This document shows positions 48,298 to 57,081 of a stretch of 64,000 nt of DNA, piece after piece; within the stretch, counting starts at the first letter, position 1, and each line of letters begins with the position of its first letter. Below the pieces are notes generated by a model. The model made no database searches. It was not told the origin of the DNA and saw only the letters and a list, made by a program, of their open reading frames with translations. Origin of the DNA: Marinomonas rhizomae (lineage in GTDB: Bacteria; Pseudomonadota; Gammaproteobacteria; Pseudomonadales; Marinomonadaceae); the NCBI RefSeq assembly GCF_003315485.1, contig NZ_QNSE01000001.1, positions 368,145 to 432,144 of the forward strand, in the 5' to 3' direction. A program made the position numbers and the translations under genes.

Positions 48298-50133
48298 TCA
48301 AAAATTTGGGTACAAGGTTTTTAGCTGGCTAGCCTGTGAGGGTTTGGTTTGTCCACTGGTGTATTCTTCAAGTGAGTCTGCCAAGGGGTGGCCTTGCCAC
48401 TCATGTGCTGGATTATTTGAATACAGCATCAACTCCGCTTCCATTAAAAGTTGAGTAACTTGTACCGATGTTAGGCGTTTTATGTCATCGACGCTGCGGA
48501 TTTCGTTATCTCCCCAGCGATGTCGAGCCCATTCCAATAGATTTGGTCTTAAAGATTGAAGGTCATTTTGCTCGCAGCATTCAATTAGTGCTTTATAAGC
48601 GCTTTGCTCATCCGACGTACTCAGTGGGGCAAAGTCTTGCAATGTTGGGACTTGGTGACTGTGATCAGGCTGTTCTCTTTTGCGTTTGAACCAAATGATG
48701 CTCCAGATACTTAGCGTGGCGATGGCTAATAAAAGTAATCCAGCAATTAGATAATGACGAAGAGTAAAGTCATTGTCTGTTTGCGTCACTTCTAGGTCTA
48801 CTCCATTTTCTGTTGCAGCAGGAGTCGTCTGTGTCGCTTTTTCTACTGGTATTTTGGCCAAGGAAATTGGAGCAACCGAGGGACTTTGCGCTGCTAATGG
48901 CTCATCAATTGTTTGTTTATTGACTGTGGTGTCAGTGGTTTTGCCTGAAGCGCTTGGTAATGGGCCAATCTCTATGGCTTTCGTAGCGGCGCTGGCAGTA
49001 CTTATGGTTCGTTTCTCTGTATCCCAATAGGTGATATTGATATTTGGTAATGTGAGGGGGCCTTGTTCTGTTGGAACAACTTCAACTGTGATGCTCTGGT
49101 GGCCAATCACACCGTTGGCTGTCTTTTGGTTGTCGAACTTAGGTGGTTTCGGGTAGAGCTTATAATTTCGTGTACTATTGAAGTCTAGTGTTGGTATTTG
49201 CTCAGGAAGTGCGCCTTCGGCTTTGATATCAATTGTCCAAATAAGCGTATCGCCGACTCTTGGTGTGTCCGTTGTTTTATCGAGGGTGGTGGAAACCGAA
49301 ACTTTTTTACTCGGCAGCCAAGCATCTCCAGTATAACTAGCGGGGATTGGAATCACTTGTAGATTGAGAGGCTCGCTTTGTACCTTAATCATTCTTCGCC
49401 CGTTTGACGTATTAATCATCGCTTGAATGCTTTGAGGTGGTATCGTTAATAGGCCACTGCGTTGCGGAAACGCCAAATACTCTCTGGTAATCACTTGATA
49501 CTGCGTGCCATTGATCGTCTGATAATTCATTTGATCATCAATTAGCCTTTCCATCACAAGGTCAGGATGTGAAGGGGCTGACCGGTTGGCATTTTGAAGT
49601 GCAACTGACGTATAAAGTTTAACGCTCAATATGACTTCTTGCTGAAGGTAAGGTTCAATTTCCGAGACTTCGGTTTTCAGCATGACTGGTGGGTTGCCAT
49701 TGCTGTCCATTAGTTGTGGTGAACTTTTGATCGTTAGTCGAATGGGTTGTGATTCATAATTGCCTATTTTGATTGGGGGAATTTCAACCGTTCCGACGGA
49801 TTTTGGCATCAAGGTAACAACCCAAAAGTTTAACGCTTTACTAGTGCCTAAGTTGAAGCTGAATTGGCTGTTTTGACTTTTGCCCAAGATATCAAAATCA
49901 CGTTCTAAAGGAGACAAGTCTGGGCCATTTCCTGTGTCTGAAAAATCGGCTCGCAAAGTGAGTTGGACGACTTCGTTTTCAGTGGCGACGTTTTTATTTA
50001 GTGTGGCGGTAACGCTGGAGGCGTGAAGAGAGCTTGATAAGGCAATAAAAAATAAAGTCGTCATTAGTGAGAAAAACAAGCGGCTAGGCTTGTTTTGCGA
50101 TATTAATGAAAGTAAGTATTGCTTTATTACCAT
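48298..50133 (-). CDS. batD: BatD-like protein (oxygen-tolerance family)
   Basis: This 611-aa protein has an N-terminal signal peptide or anchor (LFFSLMTTLFFIALSSSLHA), a long extracytoplasmic beta-rich region (starting SVTATLNKNVATENEVVQLTL), a second domain near VSVSTTLDKTTDTPRVGDTLIW, a transmembrane helix (YLIAGLLLLAIATLSIWSIIWF, about residues 463-484) and a cytoplasmic tail. That layout is typical of BatD in MoxR-associated operons. The molecular role is unknown; Bat proteins were linked to aerotolerance in Bacteroides and to envelope stress in Leptospira. It overlaps the preceding gene by 7 bp and is the last of the operon. Confidence 0.87.
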   Translation of the reverse strand: MVIKQYLLSLISQNKPSRLFFSLMTTLFFIALSSSLHASSVTATLNKNVATENEVVQLTLRADFSDTGNGPDLSPLERDFDILGKSQNSQFSFNLGTSKALNFWVVTLMPKSVGTVEIPPIKIGNYESQPIRLTIKSSPQLMDSNGNPPVMLKTEVSEIEPYLQQEVILSVKLYTSVALQNANRSAPSHPDLVMERLIDDQMNYQTINGTQYQVITREYLAFPQRSGLLTIPPQSIQAMINTSNGRRMIKVQSEPLNLQVIPIPASYTGDAWLPSKKVSVSTTLDKTTDTPRVGDTLIWTIDIKAEGALPEQIPTLDFNSTRNYKLYPKPPKFDNQKTANGVIGHQSITVEVVPTEQGPLTLPNINITYWDTEKRTISTASAATKAIEIGPLPSASGKTTDTTVNKQTIDEPLAAQSPSVAPISLAKIPVEKATQTTPAATENGVDLEVTQTDNDFTLRHYLIAGLLLLAIATLSIWSIIWFKRKREQPDHSHQVPTLQDFAPLSTSDEQSAYKALIECCEQNDLQSLRPNLLEWARHRWGDNEIRSVDDIKRLTSVQVTQLLMEAELMLYSNNPAHEWQGHPLADSLEEYTSGQTKPSQASQLKTLYPNF

Positions 50134-51872
50134 GGGTTTTGCCCATCCTCTTGCGAAAATCGATTTTCATTGCGCTTTTCTTGGTGTAAATACCAGAGCT
50201 TACGTTGCAGTAGTAATCCTGGGTCGTCTTGGATCTGTCTTAACCACTGATTTAACGCTTGTGTTTTTTCTTTGTTTATCTGAGTGTTTTTAGTTTGTTC
50301 TGGTTTTTGTTTGTCTGCGTTTTCATCTTGCTTATTATCCTCAGGTGTTTTGTTTTTGTCTTGTTTTTCGTTCTTTTTATTGTCTTTTTTTGAGTCAGAG
50401 GGATCTTTTGAATCGTTTTTATCATCGGAATCCGATTGATTGGGCTGTTTGTCTTTGTTCTGCTCTTGGTCTTGCTGTTTGGACTTATCCTGTTGTTTTT
50501 TCTGCTGGTCTTTCTTTTGCTGTTCCTGTTGCTGCTTTTTTAAGTAGTCGAGGTTGTCTTTTGCTGCTTTTAAAGATGGGTCTTGTTCCAGTGCTTTTTC
50601 ATAAGCCTGTATGGCTTTTTCAGTATCGCCTGATAACGCCAACGCATTCCCCAAGTTATAATTCTCCGCCGAATTTCTGTTTAAGTTTTCCAGTTGCTGA
50701 ATCGTTTCAGGGTAGTCTTTTAAGGCGTATGACGACGCGGCTTTCCACTGAGGCTGTTCAAAGTATTGATCCGCCGCTTGCCAATTGCCTTGATCTACCG
50801 CCTGTTGACCTTTCTGGTCTGGCGTCATAAACCAGTCGAGTGGCGAGGCTTGTAGTTTTTCTGACGGCAAATAAAACACGCCAATTAGCAGCATAAAAAG
50901 CATGCCTTTACGGAATTGAACTGCCAGCCATACTAGGAAGGGGAGGGCAAGCCATTGGCCTTGTTCTATCCAGTGGATGCTTTTGTTTTGTGCTTTTTGA
51001 GTTTGTTGATCATCCACTGCTGTATTGGTTATTTGCGCAAGTTCTTGAGGGCTTAAGCGCCCTTGGTGAAAGCGGCCACCGAGATCGGCTGTGAACGTTT
51101 TTAGACCCTTAAGCGGAGTTATTGGGATAACATTCTTGCCATTTTTTTTCAGGATTTGACCGTCTGGAAGCTTGATCGATGACGGCGTAGCTGTGCCAAC
51201 CGCAATTAAATCCAATTGAATGTTTTGGCCTTCTAATAACGCTGGAATTGCAGTCTTATCTTGTTCACTAAGATCATCTGTGAATACGATTAGATGCACT
51301 GGTGAGGCGTTATCTTTACTGAGTGATAAGGCGGTTTCAATACCACTGGTTAAGTTGCTGCCATACATAGGCATGATGATCGGATCTAAGGCCAGCAGAA
51401 AATGGGTGACGGTTTCTCTATCTTGGCTAAAAGGGCTGATAATAAAGCCTTCGCCAGCAAATGCGACTAAGGCAATATCGCCTTCTTTGCTGTACGTCAA
51501 AATATCGCGAATGGTTTGTTTTAACTGGGTTTGGCGATTGGGTTTAATGTCCGTGGCGTACAGGGACAACGATTGATCGACAACCAAGACGGTTTTTTGT
51601 GTGTTTTCAAACATAGTCGTTGGTGCTTTTGTCCAACTGATACCCGCTAAGCCGATCCAGAGCAATGATAACGCCACTAAACCAAGCCATTTGTTCATAC
51701 TGCTGGAGGTATTTTGATAGACCAAATGCTGCATCAAGCGCTGATCGACAACTTTATTGAGCGTGCTTTTGTTTGAGTTTTTGGTGGCAACAAAAAAAGC
51801 CAGCAGAAAGGTTGCAGGCAGTAAAAGTAGCCAGTAGGGGCGTTCAAAATGAATCAAGTCAAAAAGCATCAT
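50127..51872 (-). CDS. BatB-BatC fusion: VWA domain membrane protein with TPR repeats
   Basis: The 581-aa protein begins with two membrane helices and a von Willebrand A domain whose MIDAS motif is VVDQSLSLYATD (D-x-S-x-S, about residue 99), a further helix near residue 317-340, then a short TPR region (AENYNLGNALALSGDTEKAIQAYEKALEQDP split around residues 405-440) and a tail of about 90 residues made almost entirely of K, Q, D, N, E, S and P. In other genomes BatB and BatC are separate; here they are fused. It overlaps batA by 4 bp and batD by 7 bp. The low-complexity tail should be disordered in the periplasm or cytoplasm. Confidence 0.87.
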   Translation of the reverse strand: MMLFDLIHFERPYWLLLLPATFLLAFFVATKNSNKSTLNKVVDQRLMQHLVYQNTSSSMNKWLGLVALSLLWIGLAGISWTKAPTTMFENTQKTVLVVDQSLSLYATDIKPNRQTQLKQTIRDILTYSKEGDIALVAFAGEGFIISPFSQDRETVTHFLLALDPIIMPMYGSNLTSGIETALSLSKDNASPVHLIVFTDDLSEQDKTAIPALLEGQNIQLDLIAVGTATPSSIKLPDGQILKKNGKNVIPITPLKGLKTFTADLGGRFHQGRLSPQELAQITNTAVDDQQTQKAQNKSIHWIEQGQWLALPFLVWLAVQFRKGMLFMLLIGVFYLPSEKLQASPLDWFMTPDQKGQQAVDQGNWQAADQYFEQPQWKAASSYALKDYPETIQQLENLNRNSAENYNLGNALALSGDTEKAIQAYEKALEQDPSLKAAKDNLDYLKKQQQEQQKKDQQKKQQDKSKQQDQEQNKDKQPNQSDSDDKNDSKDPSDSKKDNKKNEKQDKNKTPEDNKQDENADKQKPEQTKNTQINKEKTQALNQWLRQIQDDPGLLLQRKLWYLHQEKRNENRFSQEDGQNPW

Positions 51873-52897
51873 GCTTGACCTCCTTTGCGCGAGGTTAGCT
51901 TGCGCAGAACGTTTTTATTCCATACCAGTTGCTTGCTGGCAAGTAAGGCTAAGCCGAGGAAGAGGATTGAGCCAAGCCCTAACCAATGGAATAAGCTGGT
52001 TAATGGTCGTTGCCAAATGTCTTCGGCTGGTGTTGGCTCTAACGCATCAAGGGTTTGATAAATGGCTTGTAGGTCTTCTGTGCTTTTTGCGCGAAAGTAT
52101 TTACCACCCGTTTGCGCAGCAATGTTTTTCAGCAGTGTTTCATCTAGATCACTCGAAGGATTGATGGCTTTAGGTCCAAAAAAACTTTGTATAATCATAC
52201 TGTCTGCGCCAATGCCTATGGTGTGGATTTTTACATGCTGTGAAGCAGCAAAAGCGGCGGCTTGTTGTGGCTGAACTCGACCAGCGGTGTTCGCACCATC
52301 TGTCATCAGGATGAGCACTTTTTTATCAGAAGGTTTGTCTTCGAGTCTTTTTATTCCCAAGCCTATGGCGTCACCAATGGCGGTTTGTTCGCCAGCAAAA
52401 CCAATTTGAGCTTCTTGTACCAGCTGATTAATGGTCTTGGTGTCAAAGCTTAACGGTGCTTGCAAGTAGGCTTTTGAACCAAAAACGATAATGCCAATGC
52501 GATCACCGCGACGTTCTTGAATAAAGTCGGACAAAACGGATTTGGCGGCTTCTAGTCGATTTGCCGGTTGGTCATTAAGTGCCATATCACTGACTTGCAT
52601 ACTGCCAGATAAATCCAGAGCAATGAGTAAGTCGCGACCAGAGGGCGTGACTTTCGTTGGTTCGCCTAACCAAACAGGTCGAGTCATAGCGAAGATCAGC
52701 AATATCCATGAAGTCAAAAGAAAAGCGTAACGCAATGTCGGGCGTTTAGGGATCGCTTTGCCATCTTGGTGATCAACTAGTTGTTCCGTATTACCCCACC
52801 AAATACCGTCACCTTTTGGCTTGGCTTTTGGCAGAAAATACATAATAAAGGGCAAAGGTAAAAGAATAAGAAACCAAGGCCAAGACAATTCAAGCAT
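51869..52897 (-). CDS. batA: BatA-like VWA domain membrane protein
   Basis: This 342-aa protein has two N-terminal hydrophobic helices (LELSWPWFLILLPLPFIMYFL and FLLTSWILLIFAM), a VWA domain with the MIDAS motif ALDLSGSMQVSDM (about residue 93) and its distal Thr/Asp (LMTDGANTAG), and a C-terminal helix (LGLGSILFLGLALLA). It binds a metal and likely a partner protein at the membrane, with the MoxR ATPase as the supposed driving partner. It overlaps the DUF4381 gene by 8 bp and the BatB-type gene by 4 bp. Confidence 0.88.
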   Translation of the reverse strand: MLELSWPWFLILLPLPFIMYFLPKAKPKGDGIWWGNTEQLVDHQDGKAIPKRPTLRYAFLLTSWILLIFAMTRPVWLGEPTKVTPSGRDLLIALDLSGSMQVSDMALNDQPANRLEAAKSVLSDFIQERRGDRIGIIVFGSKAYLQAPLSFDTKTINQLVQEAQIGFAGEQTAIGDAIGLGIKRLEDKPSDKKVLILMTDGANTAGRVQPQQAAAFAASQHVKIHTIGIGADSMIIQSFFGPKAINPSSDLDETLLKNIAAQTGGKYFRAKSTEDLQAIYQTLDALEPTPAEDIWQRPLTSLFHWLGLGSILFLGLALLASKQLVWNKNVLRKLTSRKGGQA

Positions 52898-53393
52898 GGT
52901 GTTTCCTTATCCAGTAACAGGTATTTTTTATCATCGCGTTGCGTTGGTTTATGGTGAGCTCAATCTGTCTTTTATAAGGGCCATTGATAAAATCGCTGCC
53001 GAGAGGTGTAAATTGTCGTTTTTCTGGCATAGCTTTGTCTAGCGTTTCAAACAGTGTCTTGCTAGGTAAAGCGGCGGTTTCTGTTTTTCCTTCACTAATA
53101 AGGCAGCGTCTAATTAGTTCATGGCATAGTAAAATACAGTCTTTATCGCTAAGGTCGTTAGTTTTCTGAGTGATACTTGATAGCGCCTCGCGTCGGTATG
53201 TGCGTTTCTTATGGCGTCGATAGCAGATGACCAGCAAGCCTATGATGAATAAAAAGATGGCGGCCACAATAAGCCAAGTCCACCATGCTGGCGGCCACAT
53301 AGGAACAGATTGTGGAAGCATATAAGCTTGATTTGGCAAATCGATTGTTTGTTGGGAGGCTTGTGCTTGTTGATGGGCGAGCGCGGCAGACAT
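52890..53393 (-). CDS. DUF4381 family membrane protein
   Basis: This 167-aa protein has one strong transmembrane helix (WWTWLIVAAIFLFIIGLLVICY, about residues 36-57) after a short PNQAYMLPQSVPMWPP stretch, then a cytoplasmic helical domain. This is the usual layout of DUF4381, which almost always lies between DUF58 and BatA genes. Its function is unknown. Start and stop are tightly packed against both neighbours (stop of DUF58 shares a base with its start). Confidence 0.85.
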   Translation of the reverse strand: MSAALAHQQAQASQQTIDLPNQAYMLPQSVPMWPPAWWTWLIVAAIFLFIIGLLVICYRRHKKRTYRREALSSITQKTNDLSDKDCILLCHELIRRCLISEGKTETAALPSKTLFETLDKAMPEKRQFTPLGSDFINGPYKRQIELTINQRNAMIKNTCYWIRKHHA

Positions 53394-54304
53394 CAGTGTA
53401 ATGCTCCTTGAGAAAGTAAGTAGCGAGCGATTTTTTCAGGCGACTCGGAGATGTCAAAGATTTGGTGTCGAATACCAAAGGAAGCCAGCTTTTTGCGCAT
53501 GAGTGTATTTTGTTCGAAAAAGTCGGCTTTGGCTTGCTGCATACTATTTTTGCTGATGGTGACAGACTTTATGCCGTTATTGTCGGCCATCTGATATTGT
53601 CCCGCTGGTAAGTTAAAGGCATTGCTATCGAAGATTTGTATCCAATGAACAGCGTTGTGCTCGGCCAGTCTCATCAGTGTACTTTCTTCGTCTTTACTCC
53701 AGCTTTGTTTGTCAGTGAGTATTATCACATCTTTGTTATGCGCTTTGCTGGTGAGCACGTTGTTAGACCATATGCTCGCCGTATTGTTGCCATTAACTCG
53801 GTTTTCTATCTTTGAGGCGTTTTTTAAATGGTTGAGTAGCGTCGGCAAGGTCCCCGATTTATTGCTGGCGTGATCTTGGTTACCGTAAGCGATTCGATAA
53901 GACAAAGTGTCGCCTTGTTGTTTGGAGCGCCATGCAATAATGCCCGCAAGCTGCAGAAAACGCGTGGCAATAAAAGTATGGCGAGTACCAAAATAAGCGC
54001 TGCTAGACAGATCCAGTAACAATAGGCGTTGATGGTCGTTTTCTTGCGCATAAAGTCGAGTATGAGCTTGCCCTGTTCGCGCTGTCACTCGCCAATCAAT
54101 ATGGCGCAAGTCGTCACTGGCTTGATAGGCGCGAAGTTCGAGCATTTCCATGCCATGGCCTTTTTGGCGAGCGCGTCGCTCTCCTGAGCTCGTTGCAAAA
54201 CGAATGGCTTTAGGTGCACGACCTAAATGCTTAGCATAACTCGCCAATAGGGCGAAATGGGTGTCATCCAGTTCAGGAGATTCTGGTGATAATAATGGGC
54301 TCAT
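53393..54304 (-). CDS. DUF58 domain protein
   Basis: This 303-aa protein has the DUF58 core SSGERRARQKGHGMEMLELRAY followed by QASDDLRHIDWRVTARTGQAHTRLYAQEND, and a VWA-like strand LLLLDLSSSAYFGT (D-x-S-x-S). DUF58 proteins are universal partners of MoxR ATPases and may act as adaptor or substrate. There is no transmembrane helix at the N-terminus, unlike longer DUF58 proteins, so it is probably cytoplasmic. It lies 33 bp after moxR. Confidence 0.88.
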   Translation of the reverse strand: MSPLLSPESPELDDTHFALLASYAKHLGRAPKAIRFATSSGERRARQKGHGMEMLELRAYQASDDLRHIDWRVTARTGQAHTRLYAQENDHQRLLLLDLSSSAYFGTRHTFIATRFLQLAGIIAWRSKQQGDTLSYRIAYGNQDHASNKSGTLPTLLNHLKNASKIENRVNGNNTASIWSNNVLTSKAHNKDVIILTDKQSWSKDEESTLMRLAEHNAVHWIQIFDSNAFNLPAGQYQMADNNGIKSVTISKNSMQQAKADFFEQNTLMRKKLASFGIRHQIFDISESPEKIARYLLSQGALH

Positions 54305-54337
54305 CGTACTAGTTGCCTTGTATTACACTTTTTAGAG

Positions 54338-55306
54338 TTACAGCGCTGGAACGTGACTAATCAATCGCTTCAATAGATCGTCTACAGATAATCCAGCGGC
54401 TTGTGCTTCAAAGGTCGTAATGATGCGATGGCGCAACACAGGCAAAGCTATCTGGCGTACGTCGTCCGGCGTGACAAAGTCTCTGCCGTTTAACAGGGCA
54501 TTGGCACGAGCGCAACGGTCTAACGCTAGCGTTCCACGAGGGCTGGCACCAAACTCAATGAGATTCGTTCCTTTGCCAGCTTCCCCCAAATACAGTTCTG
54601 GTTGGCGGGTTGCCATGACGAGTTGCACTATGTATTGCTCAACACTTTCAGACATATACAAAGATAAGGCTTTATGCTGAAGCTCAAGAATGTCATGAGG
54701 TTTGCAAACGGGTTGTGGCTTGCTTGCTGAGGTTTTGTGTAAATCCTGCTGACGTACTAATCTAAGTACATCCAATTCGCTGGTGGCACTTGGATAACCG
54801 AGATTTATTTTCATCATAAAACGGTCAAGCTGCGCTTCAGGCAAAGGGTAGGTACCTTCTTGCTCGATCGGGTTTTGCGTGGCAATAACAAAAAACAGTT
54901 CAGACAATGGGTAGCTGTGATTGCCAACGGTAACTTGTCTTTCACCCATGGCTTCCAGTAATGCCGATTGTACTTTGGCCGGTGCGCGGTTGATCTCGTC
55001 GGCTAGCACTATGTCGTTCATGATTGGGCCAGGAATAAAACTGAACTTGCCTGTTTCTTGCTGAAAAATATCGGAACCCGTAACGTCTCCAGGTAATAAA
55101 TCTGGCGTAAATTGAATTCGCTGGAAACGGCTGTCGATGGCGCTAGCAAGCGCTTTTGCTGCTGTGGTTTTGGCTATGCCTGGCGGCCCTTCAAGAAGCA
55201 CATGACCATTAGCGATTAAAGCGACAAGTAATTCGTGGGTTAAATCTGGTTGGCCTACAACGGCATGATTCAGGTGATCTTTTAATTGCTCAATTACAGT
55301 TACCAT
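54338..55306 (-). CDS. moxR: MoxR family AAA+ ATPase
   Basis: This 322-aa ATPase has Walker A LLEGPPGIAKTTAAKAL (about residues 37-53), Walker B NDIVLADEINRAPAKVQSALLEAMGE, sensor 1 FFVIATQNPIEQEGTYPLPEAQLDRF and the C-terminal RHRI segment. MoxR proteins act as chaperone-like ATPases that activate or assemble partner proteins, often VWA domain proteins, and here five such partner genes follow in one operon. It is the first gene, divergent from DUF2835 with 273 bp in between. Confidence 0.93.
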   Translation of the reverse strand: MVTVIEQLKDHLNHAVVGQPDLTHELLVALIANGHVLLEGPPGIAKTTAAKALASAIDSRFQRIQFTPDLLPGDVTGSDIFQQETGKFSFIPGPIMNDIVLADEINRAPAKVQSALLEAMGERQVTVGNHSYPLSELFFVIATQNPIEQEGTYPLPEAQLDRFMMKINLGYPSATSELDVLRLVRQQDLHKTSASKPQPVCKPHDILELQHKALSLYMSESVEQYIVQLVMATRQPELYLGEAGKGTNLIEFGASPRGTLALDRCARANALLNGRDFVTPDDVRQIALPVLRHRIITTFEAQAAGLSVDDLLKRLISHVPAL

Positions 55307-55417
55307 CGAACCTAGGTTCCTTATACTTTTGTCAATAAAAGTGTCAACGCAAGATGAAAACTTTGCAAAATTAGTGTGCTCATCAATACTTTGTTAAAAA
55401 CAGACTTAACGTGCTTA

Positions 55418-55446
55418 TTGACAGTTCATAAACACAACTTTTATGT
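55418..55446 (+). promoter_or_regulatory. Sigma-70 promoter candidate for DUF2835/pyrD
   Basis: A perfect TTGACA (55418-55423) and TTATGT (55441-55446) are 17 bp apart, about 135 bp before the DUF2835 start. The rest of the moxR-DUF2835 interval shows no gene. Confidence 0.5.
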
Positions 55447-55580
55447 CTGTTTTTACCTCGACTTGGCTTCGCTCGTGACTTCGTGCAAAGGTCTCCATAT
55501 AATAGCCTTCATCTTATCGGATTCAAATCTTTACGCACAGAGTGATCTCTGTAAGGGTAACGTAAGCACAGGACGAAAAA

Positions 55581-55802
55581 ATGGCAAAAATTGTATTAAA
55601 TGTGGCCTTGCCTGCGTTTAAATATGAAGCTATGTATGCTGGTGCGGCCAAAAATCTGGTCGCGAGTAGTCTAGATGGACGTAAAGTCCAGTTACCCTTG
55701 TCGGCTTTTCAGCGTTTTGTGACTCATCAAGGCATTTACGGTTTTTTTGAAGTAGAATTTGATGACATGAATAAACTGGTTGCCGTCACTAAGGTCAGAT
55801 AG
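55581..55802 (+). CDS. DUF2835 family protein
   Basis: This 73-aa protein matches DUF2835 (opening IVLNVALPAFKYEAMYAGAAKNLVA, core RKVQLPLSAFQRFVTHQGIYGFFEVEFD, split here for length). It has no membrane segment and an unknown role. AGGAC precedes the ATG. In pseudomonads DUF2835 genes also sit near pyrD and rlmL, which fits the next two genes. Confidence 0.85.
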   Translation: MAKIVLNVALPAFKYEAMYAGAAKNLVASSLDGRKVQLPLSAFQRFVTHQGIYGFFEVEFDDMNKLVAVTKVR

Positions 55803-55917
55803 TCTAGAGTTAGATAGCTTTAAATCAGATAGCATAAAAACTAGATGATCATATAAATTAGATCGCACAGATCAGACAAGGCACTCAACTGATCTTAATA
55901 GCCTAGGAGCTTTAACA

Positions 55918-56958
55918 ATGTACCAACTTGCTCGCTCGTTACTTTTTAAATTAGACCCAGAAGTGTCTCATGAATTGTCATTGGATCTTCTTGCAGCAAG
56001 CAGTCGATTGGGTTTAAACAAATTTCTAGGTGGATTGCCGTCGACTAAACCTGTTGATGTTATGGGGTTACGCTTTCCCAATGCGGTTGGTTTGGCGGCG
56101 GGTTTAGATAAAAATGCTGACGCTTTCGAGGCTTTGGGGGCGCTAGGGTTTGGTTTTGTTGAGGTGGGAACGGTGACGCCGAAAGGGCAGGCTGGTAACC
56201 CAAAACCACGTTTGTTTCGTTTGCCCGAACATGACGCCATTATTAACCGCATGGGCTTTAATAACAAAGGCGTAGATCATTTGGTTTCGCGCATTAAGTC
56301 GCACCGCTACCCAGGTGTATTGGGTGTTAATATTGGCAAAAACCTAACCACATCGGTAGAAGACGCAGCAGCCGATTATCTGGCTTGTTTGGAATCGGTT
56401 ATTCCTTACGCTGATTACATTACAGCGAACATTAGTTCGCCAAATACACCGGGCCTTCGTAGCCTGCAATTTGGTGAAAGTTTAGCGCAATTGATTGCGC
56501 CTTTGTCTGCAGCACGTAATCGATATGAAGCAGAACATGGTAAGCGCGTTCCATTGGCAGTGAAAATCGCGCCAGATATGACCGATGACGAAATTAAAAT
56601 GGTTGCTGATACGCTGGTTGAGCAGGGTGTTGATGGTATTATTGCCACCAATACCACCTTGTCTCGTGATGCGGTGTTAGGCCATCAGTTTGAAAAAGAA
56701 GCGGGCGGTTTAAGTGGTGCGCCGGTTCGTGATGCATCGACGCATGTAGTAAGAGTATTGGCAGAACATTTGAAAGACACTTTACCTATTATTGGCGTTG
56801 GCGGTATTTCAAGTGGCGCCGATGCAGTAGAGAAGCTGCAAGCGGGTGCGCGTTTAGTACAAATTTATTCGGGCTTTATTTATCAGGGGCCAGAGTTAGT
56901 TAAGGAAGCCATAGCAAGCACTGATGCTTATTATCGAGAGCTTGATCTCGGTATCTAA
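55918..56958 (+). CDS. pyrD: Dihydroorotate dehydrogenase (quinone), class 2
   Basis: PyrD oxidises dihydroorotate to orotate at the inner membrane, passing electrons to quinone: the fourth step of pyrimidine synthesis. The 346-aa protein has the class 2 N-terminal helix ([25 protein letters not shown]), FMN and substrate motifs ([37 protein letters not shown]) and the catalytic Ser in [18 protein letters not shown] precedes the ATG. Ends at a terminator-like hairpin. Confidence 0.96.
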   Translation: MYQLARSLLFKLDPEVSHELSLDLLAASSRLGLNKFLGGLPSTKPVDVMGLRFPNAVGLAAGLDKNADAFEALGALGFGFVEVGTVTPKGQAGNPKPRLFRLPEHDAIINRMGFNNKGVDHLVSRIKSHRYPGVLGVNIGKNLTTSVEDAAADYLACLESVIPYADYITANISSPNTPGLRSLQFGESLAQLIAPLSAARNRYEAEHGKRVPLAVKIAPDMTDDEIKMVADTLVEQGVDGIIATNTTLSRDAVLGHQFEKEAGGLSGAPVRDASTHVVRVLAEHLKDTLPIIGVGGISSGADAVEKLQAGARLVQIYSGFIYQGPELVKEAIASTDAYYRELDLGI

Positions 56959-57001
56959 AGATCGAATTGAAAGCAGGCGCAGAGTATTTTGTAGCTTGTT
57001 T

Positions 57002-57036
57002 AAAAAAGAGGGCGGGACACAATTCCGCCCTCTTTA
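57002..57036 (+). terminator. Terminator after pyrD
   Basis: GAGGGCGG (57008-57015) and CCGCCCTC (57025-57032) form an 8-bp GC-rich stem followed by TTT. It lies before the rlmKL start. Confidence 0.75.
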
Positions 57037-57081
57037 TGCGTTTCGAGACATTCATTGGAATTTTAAAAAAGTATTTTATAA

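Noticed and set aside
50345..50830. A 161-aa plus-strand frame opposite the low-complexity tail of the BatB-TPR gene
   Set aside because: It results from biased codons (Lys/Gln runs read backwards) in the opposite gene.
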